From the NCBI GenBank assembly GCA_022615525.1, contig JAKEGN010000007.1, positions 1 through 13,085 of the forward strand: 13,085 nucleotides of DNA, written 5' to 3'. Source of the stretch: Woeseiaceae bacterium (GTDB lineage: Bacteria; Pseudomonadota; Gammaproteobacteria; Steroidobacterales; Woeseiaceae). The notes under the pieces were generated by a model. The model did no database searches, was not told the origin of the DNA, and worked only from the letters and a program-made list of their open reading frames with translations. Position 1 is the first letter of the stretch. The number at the start of each line of letters is the position of its first letter. A program made the position numbers and the translations under genes. Positions 1 to 8,281 of this stretch are shown piece by piece.

Positions 1-234
1 CGCCAGCAGGTCGACGTGCGACTCGCGTCCAAACAGGAGCAGGTGCTCGCCGAGGGCGCGGTCGATCTCCGCGTTACCAGGCAGGGAACCGTGGTCACGC
101 ATGCCAAGGCGTTCCGCGGCCTTGGTCTTGGCCAGCCGAAAATCGGCTATGCCCTGTTCCGCAATGATCCGTGCGGCTTCCTGTGCCAGGACCAGGCGTG
201 CGCGATCGTTACCAGCAACTTTTCTTTTGCCCAT
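1..234 (-). CDS. Conserved-looking hypothetical protein, N-terminal part only
   Basis: An open frame of 78 codons runs from ATG at 234 to the window edge with no stop, so the C-terminus is missing. A good ribosome binding site (AGGAG, about 8 bases before the ATG) supports the start. The product is basic at its N-terminus (MGKRKVAGNDRAR) and then has a helical segment of the pattern EAARIIAEQGIADFRLAK followed by KAAERLGM. The spacing of AA, EQG and AERLG loosely recalls the first helices of TetR-type helix-turn-helix domains, but the later DNA-recognition pattern is not evident and I do not assign it to that family. It begins 15 bases after the mrcA stop on the same strand, so it is probably co-transcribed with mrcA. 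Function is unknown. Confidence 0.72.
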   Translation of the reverse strand, partial: MGKRKVAGNDRARLVLAQEAARIIAEQGIADFRLAKTKAAERLGMRDHGSLPGNAEIDRALGEHLLLFGRESHVDLLA

Positions 235-249
235 GGATACTCCTGCCAA

Positions 250-2829
250 TCAGAAAAGTGGTTCCTCGTCCTCATCCTTCGTTTCGTCCTCAGCGGATTC
301 GGGTGTCTCTGCAGTATTGAACGGATCCGTCGGAGTTTCGACTATTTCGCATTGCGGGACGTTGTCAGCCATGAATATCTCGAACATCGTATCCGCAGCG
401 GGATCAGACGCTTTTGCCGGGCATCCAGTCGACTTCGAGATCTTCACGCTGACGATGCCCTCGGGCATGGGCAAGGCATGCTCCGGTGCGCCTTTCAGGG
501 CGCCACGCATGAAATCGATCCATATCGGCAGCGCCGTGCGGGAGCCCTCTTCGCCCGGGCCGAGCGGCTCGAAATTGTCGTATCCGACGTACACCACCGC
601 CGACAGGTCGGCATTGAACCCGCCGAACCAGGCATCGCGGCGATCATTCGACGTCCCCGTCTTGCCCGACAGGTCCCTGCGCCCGAGCACGAGAGCCCGC
701 CGGCCGGTACCACGCAGGATCACGTCCCGCATCATGTCGGAGATCAGGTACGCGTTCTGCTCGCTGATGACACGGGGGGCAAGGCCGACGCCGGTATAAA
801 GCTCCGGGGCCGCGGTTGCGTCCGGTTTGTAGCTCATGGCAACTTCCGCCATCTGCTCCAGCGACAGCGGCGCAGCCCCTGCCTCGGCATTCGCCGGCGC
901 TTCGCATTCACGGCAAACCACCGAGGGGCCGGCGCGGTAAAGTACCTCGTCATCCGGGCCGATGATGGCGTCGATGACATAAGGTTTGATCGAATAGCCG
1001 CCATTGGCGAACACCGAGTAGGCCTGTGCCATGTCCAAGGGGGTCGCGTTTCCCCCACCCAGCGCCAGCGAGCCGTTGCGCGGCAAAGCCGCATCGCCGA
1101 AACCGAAAGGCGCAAGATGCCGCACCGCGTTGCCGATGCCGGTGTTGTTCAATAGCAATCGCACAGAGGCCAGGTTCATGGAGCGGACCAGCGCTTCCCG
1201 AAGGCGCTGCTCGCCGTAAAAGCGCCCGCTGTAGTTCACCGGCCTCCACACGGCCTCGAGCTCCGAAGAGTTGATGACGACCGGTGCGTCCATGACGATC
1301 GTCGCCGGCGTATTCCCCTGCTCAAGCGCAGCAGAATATATGAAGGGCTTGAACGAGGACCCAGGCTGCCGCGCAGCCTGCGTCGCGCGATTAAATTTGC
1401 TGATCGAGAAGTCGAAACCACCCGCGAGCGCCGAGATAGCGCCGTCGTTGGGATCGATTGCAACAACAGCTCCCTGCGCCTGCGGTACCTGAGCCAACGC
1501 GTAGCCGCCACCCTTCAAAGGCATTACATAGATTACGTCGCCGGCTTTAAGTACATCGCCGGCTTTCTCGGGAGCCGGGCCGGTAGTCTCGCTGTCGATG
1601 AACGACCTGGCCCAGGATATGCCACGCCACGGCAGAACGATCCTGCTGCCATCCTGCAATACGATACCTGCGCTGTTGTCGTCATTTACAGCGGTCACGA
1701 CGGCGACCGACAGGCCGCCCGGATTGGTGTATGCCTGAAGATTGACCTTGAGTTCATCCGGCCATTCCTCGTAGGGGCGCTGCAGTATTTGCAGATCGCC
1801 TTCGAGTGAGCCGACAGGACCGCGGTAGCCGCGCCGGTGGCTGAACTGCAGCAAGCCGTTGCGCAAAGCGTAGTTGGCCGCCTCCTGCATGCGCGAATCG
1901 ACGGTGGTCAATACCCGGTAACCGGCGGCATAGGTCGCGTCGCCGTAGCGATCGAGCATTTCCCGGCGCACCATCTCCGCGACGTACGGTGCCGAGAGGT
2001 CGTTGGCGGTGCCATGTAACTGCGAGACCAGCGGGTAAGCCGTCGCTTCGTCGAACTGCTCGTCCGTTATGAAACCCAGTTCATTCATGCGATCGAGTAC
2101 GTATGCACGGCGCATCGATGCGTTCGCCGGGCTGCGTACCGGGTTGTAATCCGAGGGTGCCGGCAGGACCCCGGCCAGGGTTGCAGCTTCGGCAACGTTG
2201 ATCTCTGCAAGCGGTTTGCCGAAATACACCTGCGCCGCAGCCGCGACACCATAAGCGCGCTGACCGAAGAACATCTTGTTCACGAACAGCGCCATGATTT
2301 CCTGCTTGCTGAACTCCTGTTCGATCTTGTAAGCGAGAAATGCCTCGCGAAGCTTTCGGGTGAACAGTCGTTCACGCGTCAGAAAATAGTCGCGTGCGAG
2401 CTGCTGGGTAATCGTGCTGCCGCCCTGGCTCAGCGATCCCGAAGCAAGAAAGTTCAGGCCCGCGCGCAATACTCCCTGGTAATCCACGCCCGGGTGATCG
2501 AAGAAACGCCGGTCCTCTGCTGCGACGAAAGCGTCGACGACAAACTGTGGCAGCTCGTCATAGGTAACCAGGATGCGGCGGCGCTCACCGACTTCCTCGA
2601 TGAGGCGGCCGTCGCGACTGAAGATGCGCAACGGAATCTGCAGCGGGATCTCGCGAATCGTTTCGGCGGCGGGCAGCCCGGGGGCAACGTAGTAATAAGC
2701 GCCGATGACTGCCGAGACAATACCCATAGCGGCGACGGAGGCCAGCCCGGCCAGCAGGACGAGCCAGCGGCGGCCGGGTGCCTTCAATCGTCGGGTTCCG
2801 GATGTGCCTTGAGTCATAGCTTTCTGCAT
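250..2829 (-). CDS. mrcA: Penicillin-binding protein 1A (bifunctional glycosyltransferase/transpeptidase)
   Basis: This 859-residue class A PBP polymerises lipid II glycan strands and cross-links their peptides on the periplasmic face of the inner membrane. One membrane anchor lies at residues 22-47 after a short basic cytoplasmic tail. The GT51 domain (about 70-245) shows the catalytic motif EDRRFFDHPGVD (Glu105), then GGSTITQQLARD (136-147) and the helix around KQEIMALFVNKMFFGQRAYG. An OB-like insert (about 320-440) precedes the transpeptidase, which has SSFK (Ser491 nucleophile, Lys494), SMN (550-552) and KTGTS (723-727). A CxxC (Cys639, Cys642) and a very acidic C-terminal tail are also seen. 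Length fits PBP1A. The start is uncertain: ATG 2829 has no clear ribosome binding site, and ATG 2817 (four codons later) is almost equally possible. The gene is divergent from pilM, as in Pseudomonas ponA. Confidence 0.96.
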   Translation of the reverse strand: MQKAMTQGTSGTRRLKAPGRRWLVLLAGLASVAAMGIVSAVIGAYYYVAPGLPAAETIREIPLQIPLRIFSRDGRLIEEVGERRRILVTYDELPQFVVDAFVAAEDRRFFDHPGVDYQGVLRAGLNFLASGSLSQGGSTITQQLARDYFLTRERLFTRKLREAFLAYKIEQEFSKQEIMALFVNKMFFGQRAYGVAAAAQVYFGKPLAEINVAEAATLAGVLPAPSDYNPVRSPANASMRRAYVLDRMNELGFITDEQFDEATAYPLVSQLHGTANDLSAPYVAEMVRREMLDRYGDATYAAGYRVLTTVDSRMQEAANYALRNGLLQFSHRRGYRGPVGSLEGDLQILQRPYEEWPDELKVNLQAYTNPGGLSVAVVTAVNDDNSAGIVLQDGSRIVLPWRGISWARSFIDSETTGPAPEKAGDVLKAGDVIYVMPLKGGGYALAQVPQAQGAVVAIDPNDGAISALAGGFDFSISKFNRATQAARQPGSSFKPFIYSAALEQGNTPATIVMDAPVVINSSELEAVWRPVNYSGRFYGEQRLREALVRSMNLASVRLLLNNTGIGNAVRHLAPFGFGDAALPRNGSLALGGGNATPLDMAQAYSVFANGGYSIKPYVIDAIIGPDDEVLYRAGPSVVCRECEAPANAEAGAAPLSLEQMAEVAMSYKPDATAAPELYTGVGLAPRVISEQNAYLISDMMRDVILRGTGRRALVLGRRDLSGKTGTSNDRRDAWFGGFNADLSAVVYVGYDNFEPLGPGEEGSRTALPIWIDFMRGALKGAPEHALPMPEGIVSVKISKSTGCPAKASDPAADTMFEIFMADNVPQCEIVETPTDPFNTAETPESAEDETKDEDEEPLF

Positions 2830-3101
2830 GGTCGCGGTCTGTAATCAGGCCAAAACCGCCAGATCGGGTAGGTGCACAGCCACGGGCCCAAGCGTAACGT
2901 GCGTAACAAGTGCGATGAAAACTATGCGTTTACGGCAGCCGGCGTCAATAGCGGCGGCCCAGCAGCCACGCCACCTCCAGCCTTGGACGACCGGGATGGC
3001 TGCAGCCAGGGCTGACGGGGAGGCCGTGAATATGTCATCCGAGCCGCCAACCAGTTCACGGAATGCGCCCTTTGGTATCAGTAACATACGGATCACTGGT
3101 T
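2830..3101. other. Divergent mrcA-pilM spacer, mrcA-proximal part
   Basis: These 272 bases, together with the regulatory part up to 3212, separate the two divergent starts. The stretch is GC-rich. Short open frames exist on both strands (for example 2828-3106 plus and 2845-3096 minus), but their translations have no recognisable domain and no convincing ribosome binding site. I found no strong sigma-70 promoter pointing toward mrcA, although such a promoter must lie here or within the AT-rich part further on. Confidence 0.5.
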
Positions 3102-3117
3102 CGTGAACAAAGTCACG
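3102..3117. promoter_or_regulatory. CRP/Vfr-like palindromic operator
   Basis: The sequence reads CGTGA-ACAAAG-TCACG, an exact 5+6+5 palindrome. The CRP consensus is TGTGA-N6-TCACA, so 8 of 10 core bases match and both deviations are symmetric. The right arm extended outward (AAACGTGA on the minus strand) matches the CRP half-site AAATGTGA in 7 of 8 positions. Its centre (3109.5) lies about 43 bases upstream of the start predicted from the -10 element at 3141-3146, close to a class II activator position. That CRP-family proteins control pilMNOPQ-type operons is known from Haemophilus (comABCDE) and is plausible for Vfr in Pseudomonas. The assignment here is inference. Confidence 0.5.
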
Positions 3118-3140
3118 TTTTATTTAACATTTTATTGATA

Positions 3141-3146
3141 TATAGT
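3141..3146 (+). promoter_or_regulatory. Candidate -10 element of the pilMNOPQ promoter
   Basis: TATAGT matches the sigma-70 -10 consensus TATAAT in 5 of 6 bases and sits in the only strongly AT-rich stretch of the spacer (3118-3152). There is no good -35 hexamer 17 bases upstream (TTTTAT at 3118-3123). This is typical of activator-dependent promoters and agrees with the CRP-like palindrome upstream. The predicted start near 3153 would leave a leader of about 60 bases. An alternative pair, TTTAAC (3123-3128) with TTAAAT (3146-3151), has 17-base spacing but is weaker. Confidence 0.4.
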
Positions 3147-3212
3147 TAAATCGATTTGCTCAGGCCAGGTTCACAATTGGTCCGCAACTTACCGACTTAG
3201 AAGGAAAAACAC

Positions 3213-4274
3213 GTGCTTTTCCGAAACAAAACTCAGCCTCTACTGGGGCTCGACATAACGACTTCGTCGGTAAAGCTGATAGAGCTTTCCCAGAGCGGCA
3301 AACGCTACCGCGTCGAGTCCTATGCAGCCGAGCCGACCCCGCCGAGTTCGGTGAACGAGAAGGCTATTGTCGACGCCAAGGCGGTCGGTGAAGCCATCCG
3401 GCGAGCCGTGAAACGATCCGGCGCGAAAGCAACCGACGTCGCAATCGCCATCAGCGGCGACGCGGCGATTACCAAGGTCATACAGATGCCCGCCAGCCTT
3501 TCCGAGCGGGACCTCGAGGGCCAGGTGGAAATTCAGGCCGACCAGTACATCCCGTTTCCCATGGAAGAAGTCAGTTTCGATTTTGAAGTCGTCGGCAAGA
3601 ATGCCAACGATCCCGAATTGATGGATGTTCTGCTGGTCGCAACGCGCACCGAGAACGTGCAACAGCGGCAGGCCGCGGTGCAGGCTGCCGGCCTGCGTGC
3701 ACAGGTTGTGGACGTCGAGGCCTTCGCCCTGGAGAACGCCTGCCAGCTTTTGAGCCACCAGATCCCGAACGGCGGCATGGGCCAGTCGGTTGCGATCGTG
3801 GACATCGGCGCGAGCAGCACCACTTTCAGCGTACTGCAGGACCTCAAGGTTGTTTATACGCGTGACTTCGCTTTCGGCGGGCAGCAGCTCACCGAAGAAA
3901 TCATGCGCACCTACGGGCTGTCGATGGAGGACGCCGGGCGGGCGAAAAAGCAGGGCGGCTTGCCGAGCAACTACCAGCCGGAAGTACTCGAGCCCTTTGT
4001 CGATGACATGACGCAACAGGTGAGCCGTTCATTGCAGTTTTACCTGGCATCCGGCGGCGGCCGCGAACAGCCTGACATGATTCTCGTTTGCGGCGGTTGC
4101 GCCAACATACCGGGCATAGCCGATGTCATCTCGAGCCGGGTCGGCATACCTACGGAGATCGGCGATCCGCTCGGGCAAATGAAAATTTCTTCCAAGGCCA
4201 AATCGCAAGGCGTGCACAAGGACTCGACCGCACTGCTGACAGCCTGTGGCCTGGCACTGAGGAGCTTCGACTGA
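3213..4274 (+). CDS. pilM: Type IV pilus inner-membrane platform protein PilM
   Basis: This 353-residue cytoplasmic actin/FtsA-like ATP-binding protein docks to the N-terminal tail of PilN and links the pilus assembly ATPases to the periplasmic alignment complex. The fold's signature stretches are visible: phosphate-1 motif GLDITTSSVKLIEL (12-25), phosphate-2 motif VDIGASSTT (196-204) and the adenosine-site motif CGGCANIPGI (293-302). The interdomain part PMEEVSFDFEVV is typical of the family. The start is GTG, with AAGGA (3201-3205) 7 bases upstream. Length is normal. It is the first gene of the pil operon, and the next gene begins 1 base after its stop. Confidence 0.96.
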   Translation: MLFRNKTQPLLGLDITTSSVKLIELSQSGKRYRVESYAAEPTPPSSVNEKAIVDAKAVGEAIRRAVKRSGAKATDVAIAISGDAAITKVIQMPASLSERDLEGQVEIQADQYIPFPMEEVSFDFEVVGKNANDPELMDVLLVATRTENVQQRQAAVQAAGLRAQVVDVEAFALENACQLLSHQIPNGGMGQSVAIVDIGASSTTFSVLQDLKVVYTRDFAFGGQQLTEEIMRTYGLSMEDAGRAKKQGGLPSNYQPEVLEPFVDDMTQQVSRSLQFYLASGGGREQPDMILVCGGCANIPGIADVISSRVGIPTEIGDPLGQMKISSKAKSQGVHKDSTALLTACGLALRSFD

Positions 4275-4275
4275 T

Positions 4276-4860
4276 ATGCCACGTATAAACCTCCTCCCCT
4301 GGCGCGAAGAAGATCGCAAGCGGCGCCAGCGCGAGTTTCTCGTTGCCATGGGCGGCGCGCTTGTCGCGGGCGTTGTGGTGGTGGGCCTGGTGATATTTGC
4401 GTTCTCGCAGATGATCGATACACAGCGCGGCCGCAACGCGCGCCTGACAGACGAAATCGCCGTGCTCGACAAGAGCATCGCGGAAATCGACGGCCTGGAA
4501 CGGCAGAAGGAACGCCTGCTCGCGCGCATGGAGATCATCGAGCAACTGCAGCGCAGCCGGCCGGAGGTCGTGCACCTCTTCGACGAGATGACGAGGCAGC
4601 TTCCGGAGGGTGTGTATCTCACCGGCCTGAAGCAGACCGGTTCGCAGGTCGAACTCAAAGGGGTCGCCCAGTCGAGCACACGCGTATCGGCACTGATGCG
4701 CAACATCGACGGGTCCGAGTGGTTCACGGATCCTGACGTACAGAAAGTGGAGACCACGGACACCGGTCCTGCGCGGCAGGCGGAATTCACGCTTGCACTG
4801 AAGCAGATCCGGCTGGATGAAGAAGGCGAGGAAGGCCTCGATGCGGGGGCTTCGCCATGA
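4276..4860 (+). CDS. pilN: Type IV pilus alignment protein PilN
   Basis: This 194-residue bitopic inner-membrane protein has a cytoplasmic tail carrying the conserved INLLPWR motif (residues 4-10), which is the known binding site for PilM. One hydrophobic transmembrane segment lies at about 22-44. A periplasmic coiled-coil-forming region (about 48-92) and a small alpha/beta domain that pairs with PilO (about 95-178) follow. The last 15 residues are acidic and low in complexity. Start ATG 4276 is 1 base beyond the pilM stop, and the stop overlaps the pilO start in an ATGA arrangement, so translation is probably coupled. The length is usual for PilN. Confidence 0.95.
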   Translation: MPRINLLPWREEDRKRRQREFLVAMGGALVAGVVVVGLVIFAFSQMIDTQRGRNARLTDEIAVLDKSIAEIDGLERQKERLLARMEIIEQLQRSRPEVVHLFDEMTRQLPEGVYLTGLKQTGSQVELKGVAQSSTRVSALMRNIDGSEWFTDPDVQKVETTDTGPARQAEFTLALKQIRLDEEGEEGLDAGASP

Positions 4861-5456
4861 ACCTAATCGACGAACTCAGAGCGCTTGATGTCAACGACGT
4901 CGGCCGCTGGCCATTTGCCTTCCGCGCCGCAGTCATTGGCCTGGTATTCGCCGTCGTTCTCGGGCTCGGAGTGTATTTCTTCATCATCGAAGACAAACTG
5001 CCGCAGCTGAAACGCGAACAGCAGACCGAACTGGACCTGCGCACGACTTTCGAGAACAAACAGCGGAAGGCAGCCAACTACGATGCTTACAAAGCGCAGC
5101 TTGCGCAAATGGAACAGTCATTCGGCACTATGTTGCGTCAGCTGCCGGGCGAAACCGAGATCCCGAGCCTGATTGTCGATATTTCACAGGCAGGACTCGC
5201 CGCGGGATTGCAGGAGAAGCTGTTTCAGCCGCAGGCAGAGGTTCCCAAGGATTTCTACGCCGAAAAGCCGATAAAAATCATATTGTCCGGCGGCTATCAC
5301 GAGATTGCGAACTTCGTGAGTGCGGTTGCTGCACTGCCGCGTATCGTGACACTGCACAACATCATCATCACGCCGGAGGATGCAACAAGGTTCGATCGCC
5401 TGACACTGGAGACGACGGCGAAGACCTATCGCTATATTGAAGAGGAGTCGGAATAA
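4857..5456 (+). CDS. pilO: Type IV pilus alignment protein PilO
   Basis: This 199-residue bitopic inner-membrane protein heterodimerises with PilN in the periplasm and contacts the lipoprotein PilP. It has a short cytoplasmic segment, a transmembrane helix at about 22-44, a coiled coil at about 46-95 and a ferredoxin-like periplasmic domain from about 100 to 195. Family-typical stretches include QLPGETEIPSLIVDIS and the AEKPIKIILSGGYHE region, followed by a strand ending in LTLETTAKTYRY. It overlaps pilN by 4 bases, and pilP follows 2 bases after its stop. Nothing is missing or unusual. Confidence 0.95.
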   Translation: MNLIDELRALDVNDVGRWPFAFRAAVIGLVFAVVLGLGVYFFIIEDKLPQLKREQQTELDLRTTFENKQRKAANYDAYKAQLAQMEQSFGTMLRQLPGETEIPSLIVDISQAGLAAGLQEKLFQPQAEVPKDFYAEKPIKIILSGGYHEIANFVSAVAALPRIVTLHNIIITPEDATRFDRLTLETTAKTYRYIEEESE

Positions 5457-5458
5457 CC

Positions 5459-5986
5459 ATGGATGCTCTCCTCACCAAACGATGGTTGCCGATGGTATTG
5501 CTGGTCGCCAGCCTGTCCGCCTGCTCCGGCGGCAACGATGATCTCGAGGCGTACATTGACGAAGTCAAGGCCCGGCCAGGCGGACGCATAGAACCGCTGC
5601 CGGAAATCACGCCTTATGAGGTGTTCGTCTACAAAGCCGACGCAGAAGGCTTTCGCTCTCCGTTCGTGCCCGATGCACCGCAGGCGGCCGCAGGCGCCGC
5701 GGCGGGATCGACCCGCCCGGACCCGGAGCGCAGCCGCGAGTTCCTCGAGCAGTTTTCGCTGGATACGCTGAGGATGGTCGGAACTCTCGAACTCGGTGGA
5801 ACCAACTATGGCCTGGTGCAGACCGCGGACGGTCTCGTGCATCGCGTCGTGCCTGGCAACTACATGGGGCAAAACGACGGCCGGATTGTTGCAGTCAATG
5901 AATCGGAAATCGAACTGATCGAAATTATATCGGACGGGATCGGCGGGTACATAGAACGTGAAGCCGCTGTCGGTCTTGCAGACTGA
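5459..5986 (+). CDS. pilP: Type IV pilus lipoprotein PilP
   Basis: This 175-residue lipoprotein bridges the PilN/PilO dimer to the N0 domain of the secretin PilQ. The signal peptide ends in a lipobox LSAC, so Cys22 is the predicted lipidation site. Next comes the conserved PilN/O-contacting stretch YIDEVKARPGGRIEPLPE (32-49), then a flexible Ala/Gly/Pro-rich linker (about 70-90). A beta-sandwich domain (about 100-165) carries the family pattern VPGNYMGQNDGRI (131-143). Ser at +2 after the lipidated Cys does not give the classical Asp inner-membrane retention signal. GAGGAG at 5442-5447 lies 11 bases before the ATG, rather far but usable. Confidence 0.95.
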   Translation: MDALLTKRWLPMVLLVASLSACSGGNDDLEAYIDEVKARPGGRIEPLPEITPYEVFVYKADAEGFRSPFVPDAPQAAAGAAAGSTRPDPERSREFLEQFSLDTLRMVGTLELGGTNYGLVQTADGLVHRVVPGNYMGQNDGRIVAVNESEIELIEIISDGIGGYIEREAAVGLAD

Positions 5987-6014
5987 TGCCTGAATGGAAC
6001 TGGGAGTAATTCGA

Positions 6015-8210
6015 ATGGCGCTCAATATCAAGCCGATGATCGGCACAAAATACCGACGTTCGGTGACGCAACTGGCGGCAATCGCACAGGGCTTAATCCT
6101 CATGGTTTGCGGTTTTGCCGCAAATGCGCAGGAGGGCAACCGGTTGCAGGACATTCAGGTTCAGAGCCTGCCGGGACAAAGGGTCGAGCTGAAGCTCATC
6201 CTCAGCGGCACCGCTCCGGAGCCACTGGCGTTTACCATCGACAACCCGGCGCGGATTGCGCTGGACCTGCCTGAGACGACACTCGGGCTGTCCTCGAGGC
6301 GCCGCGACGTGAATCTCGGGCCGCTGGATACCGTCCTCGCAGCGGAAGCGAACGGACGCACCCGCGTCGTGCTCAACCTGGACTCGATGGTCGCCTACGA
6401 CACGCGCCGCAGCGGCAACACCATATATGTCACGCTCGGCGCTGACGCCGGCGACACCGACGTATCGACGCAATTCGCCGGCTCTGCGCCAGCCGCGGGT
6501 GCATCGTATGCGTCGAGCGGTGGACGTTCGATCAACAGCGTCGATTTTCGCCGCACCGAGGGTGGCGGCGGCCGCGTGATGGTCAACCTCAGCGAACCGT
6601 CGACCACAGTGGACATTCGCGAGGAAGGCGGTCGTGTGGTGGCTATATTCAAGGACACCAATCTGCCGTCGGAACTGATGCGCCGCCTCGATGTAACGGA
6701 TTTCGCGACACCGGTCACGACGGTCGATACGCTGAAGACCAATCTCGACACGCGCATCATCATTTCTGCCGAAGGCAAGTACGAGCAACTCGCCTACCAG
6801 TCGGACAATGAGTTTGCTATCGAGATCAACCCGGTCGCTGCTGATGCAGCAGCGACGTCGAGTCTCTTTTCGGAGACCAAGGAGTACTCGGGCCAGAGGC
6901 TGACGCTCAATTTCCAGGACATCGAAACACGAGCAGTCCTGCAATTGCTGGCGGAGACCTCGGGCAGCAATATAGTGGTATCAGACACGGTGCAGGGCAA
7001 TGTGACGCTGCGATTGCGCAATGTTCCGTGGGACCAGGCACTTGATATCGTCATGACCACCAAGGGTCTCGACATGCGCCAGAACGGCAATGTCATTATC
7101 GTTGCACCGGCAGAGGAAATCGCGGCACGCGAAACTGCGGATCTCGAGGCCAAGCAGGCTATCACCGAGCTGGAACCGCTGTACTCCGAGTTCCTGCAGG
7201 TCAACTATGCGAAAGCTTCGGACCTTGCTGCCCTGATGGGCGGCGATGCCGACAAGAATTCGCTTCTGTCTGAGCGCGGCAGCGTCGCCATCGACGACCG
7301 TACCAATACGCTGCTCGTTCATGACACGGCCGAACGGCTGCAGAACATCCGCAGGCTGGTGGCCACGCTGGATATCCCGATCCGCCAGGTGCTGATCGAG
7401 TCCCGCATTGTGGTCGTCAACGACGACTTCAGCCGTGATCTCGGCGTCCGCTTCGGTGCGACCGCATACAAGGAAAACAGCACTGACGGCGCAACCGTCA
7501 TTTCGGGCACCGGCGGCGGTACCGACACGATGATCAACTCGATTCTCGACAATCTCGCCACCAATGGCCCCGGCGGTCCGATTACACCTATCGAGTTGCC
7601 GCAGCTTACCGATCGTTACAACGTCAACGTACCGATTGGCAACCCGGCAGGGCGATTCTCCCTGGCCGTACTGGAAACGGAATACCTGGTCGACCTCGAG
7701 TTGACGGCTCTCCAGGCGGAAGGTCGTGGCGAGATCGTTTCGACACCGCGCGTCATTACGGCGAACCAGAAGGAAGCCCGGATCGAGCAGGGTGTTGAAA
7801 TTCCCTACCAGGAGTCCGCATCTTCCGGTGCCACGACCACGCAGTTCAAGAAGGCGGTCCTCAGCCTGACGGTGACGCCGCAGATCACGCCGGACAACAA
7901 CATCATCATGGACTTGCTGGTCAGCAAGGACAACGTTGGTGAGTTGACCCCGAGCGCGACCGGCGGATTCGTACCGAGTATCGATACACGATCCGTGGAG
8001 ACGCAGGTACTGGTAAGAGACGGACAGACTGTCGTACTCGGCGGCATCTACGAGACTGAACGACGCGAGACCGTGAACAAGGTTCCATATCTCGGAGATA
8101 TTCCGGGACTGGGCGTGCTGTTCCGCTCGACGAGCAAAGTCTCGAACAAGGCAGAGCTGCTGATATTCGTAACGCCCCGGATCCTCACGGAAGGGTCGAG
8201 CATTTACTAG
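6015..8210 (+). CDS. pilQ: Type IV pilus outer-membrane secretin PilQ
   Basis: The protein forms the gated outer-membrane channel through which the pilus passes. The start at 6015 (731 residues) is preferred over ATG 5994 because GGGAG (6002-6006) lies 8 bases before it. A signal peptide with probable cleavage after ANA (36-38) follows. Two AMIN domains (about 44-140 and 172-272) bind peptidoglycan. An STN/N0 domain (about 293-370, starting at YSGQRLTLNFQDIETRAVLQ) and an N1 domain (about 390-455) lead to the beta-barrel secretin domain (about 458-725). That domain contains the C-terminal signature VPYLGDIPGLGVLFRS (690-705) and FVTPRIL. Domain order and length match Pseudomonas PilQ. It is the last pil gene, and a strong hairpin follows. 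Confidence 0.96.
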   Translation: MALNIKPMIGTKYRRSVTQLAAIAQGLILMVCGFAANAQEGNRLQDIQVQSLPGQRVELKLILSGTAPEPLAFTIDNPARIALDLPETTLGLSSRRRDVNLGPLDTVLAAEANGRTRVVLNLDSMVAYDTRRSGNTIYVTLGADAGDTDVSTQFAGSAPAAGASYASSGGRSINSVDFRRTEGGGGRVMVNLSEPSTTVDIREEGGRVVAIFKDTNLPSELMRRLDVTDFATPVTTVDTLKTNLDTRIIISAEGKYEQLAYQSDNEFAIEINPVAADAAATSSLFSETKEYSGQRLTLNFQDIETRAVLQLLAETSGSNIVVSDTVQGNVTLRLRNVPWDQALDIVMTTKGLDMRQNGNVIIVAPAEEIAARETADLEAKQAITELEPLYSEFLQVNYAKASDLAALMGGDADKNSLLSERGSVAIDDRTNTLLVHDTAERLQNIRRLVATLDIPIRQVLIESRIVVVNDDFSRDLGVRFGATAYKENSTDGATVISGTGGGTDTMINSILDNLATNGPGGPITPIELPQLTDRYNVNVPIGNPAGRFSLAVLETEYLVDLELTALQAEGRGEIVSTPRVITANQKEARIEQGVEIPYQESASSGATTTQFKKAVLSLTVTPQITPDNNIIMDLLVSKDNVGELTPSATGGFVPSIDTRSVETQVLVRDGQTVVLGGIYETERRETVNKVPYLGDIPGLGVLFRSTSKVSNKAELLIFVTPRILTEGSSIY

Positions 8211-8232
8211 ATCGGGCATAAGCCATGGACAC

Positions 8233-8262
8233 CGGAAAGCCAACCGAAGGGTTGGCTTTCTG
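8233..8262 (+). terminator. Strong hairpin between pilQ and aroK (possible terminator or attenuator)
   Basis: GAAAGCCAACC (8235-8245) pairs perfectly with GGTTGGCTTTC (8250-8260) around the loop GAAG. One G-T wobble and one further C-G pair can extend the stem to 13 pairs. It lies 22 bases after the pilQ stop and 19 bases before the chosen aroK start. The downstream bases (TGCCTTAGTC) do not form a long T run, so it is not a textbook intrinsic terminator. It may act as a partial terminator, an mRNA 3'-end stabiliser or an attenuator that separates pil from aro expression. The structure is directly seen; the role is inferred. Confidence 0.6.
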
Positions 8263-8281
8263 CCTTAGTCTGACGGAAAGC

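Noticed and set aside
16..1155. 379-codon plus-strand open frame opposite mrcA
   Set aside because: It lies antisense to the well-supported PBP1A transpeptidase domain. The translation is Arg-rich, without recognisable motifs, and reflects GC-rich codon bias.
2828..3106. Small open frames on both strands in the mrcA-pilM spacer
   Set aside because: No domain, no good ribosome binding site and no fitting neighbours. The plus-strand frame overlaps the mrcA start.
5994..6014. Upstream ATG of pilQ giving seven extra residues
   Set aside because: The GGGAG sequence lies inside this stretch and is correctly spaced for ATG 6015, which also gives the more typical signal peptide.
6981..8243. 420-codon minus-strand open frame opposite pilQ
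   Set aside because: Antisense shadow of the secretin domain. The composition is typical of a reversed high-GC frame, with no motif and no ribosome binding site.
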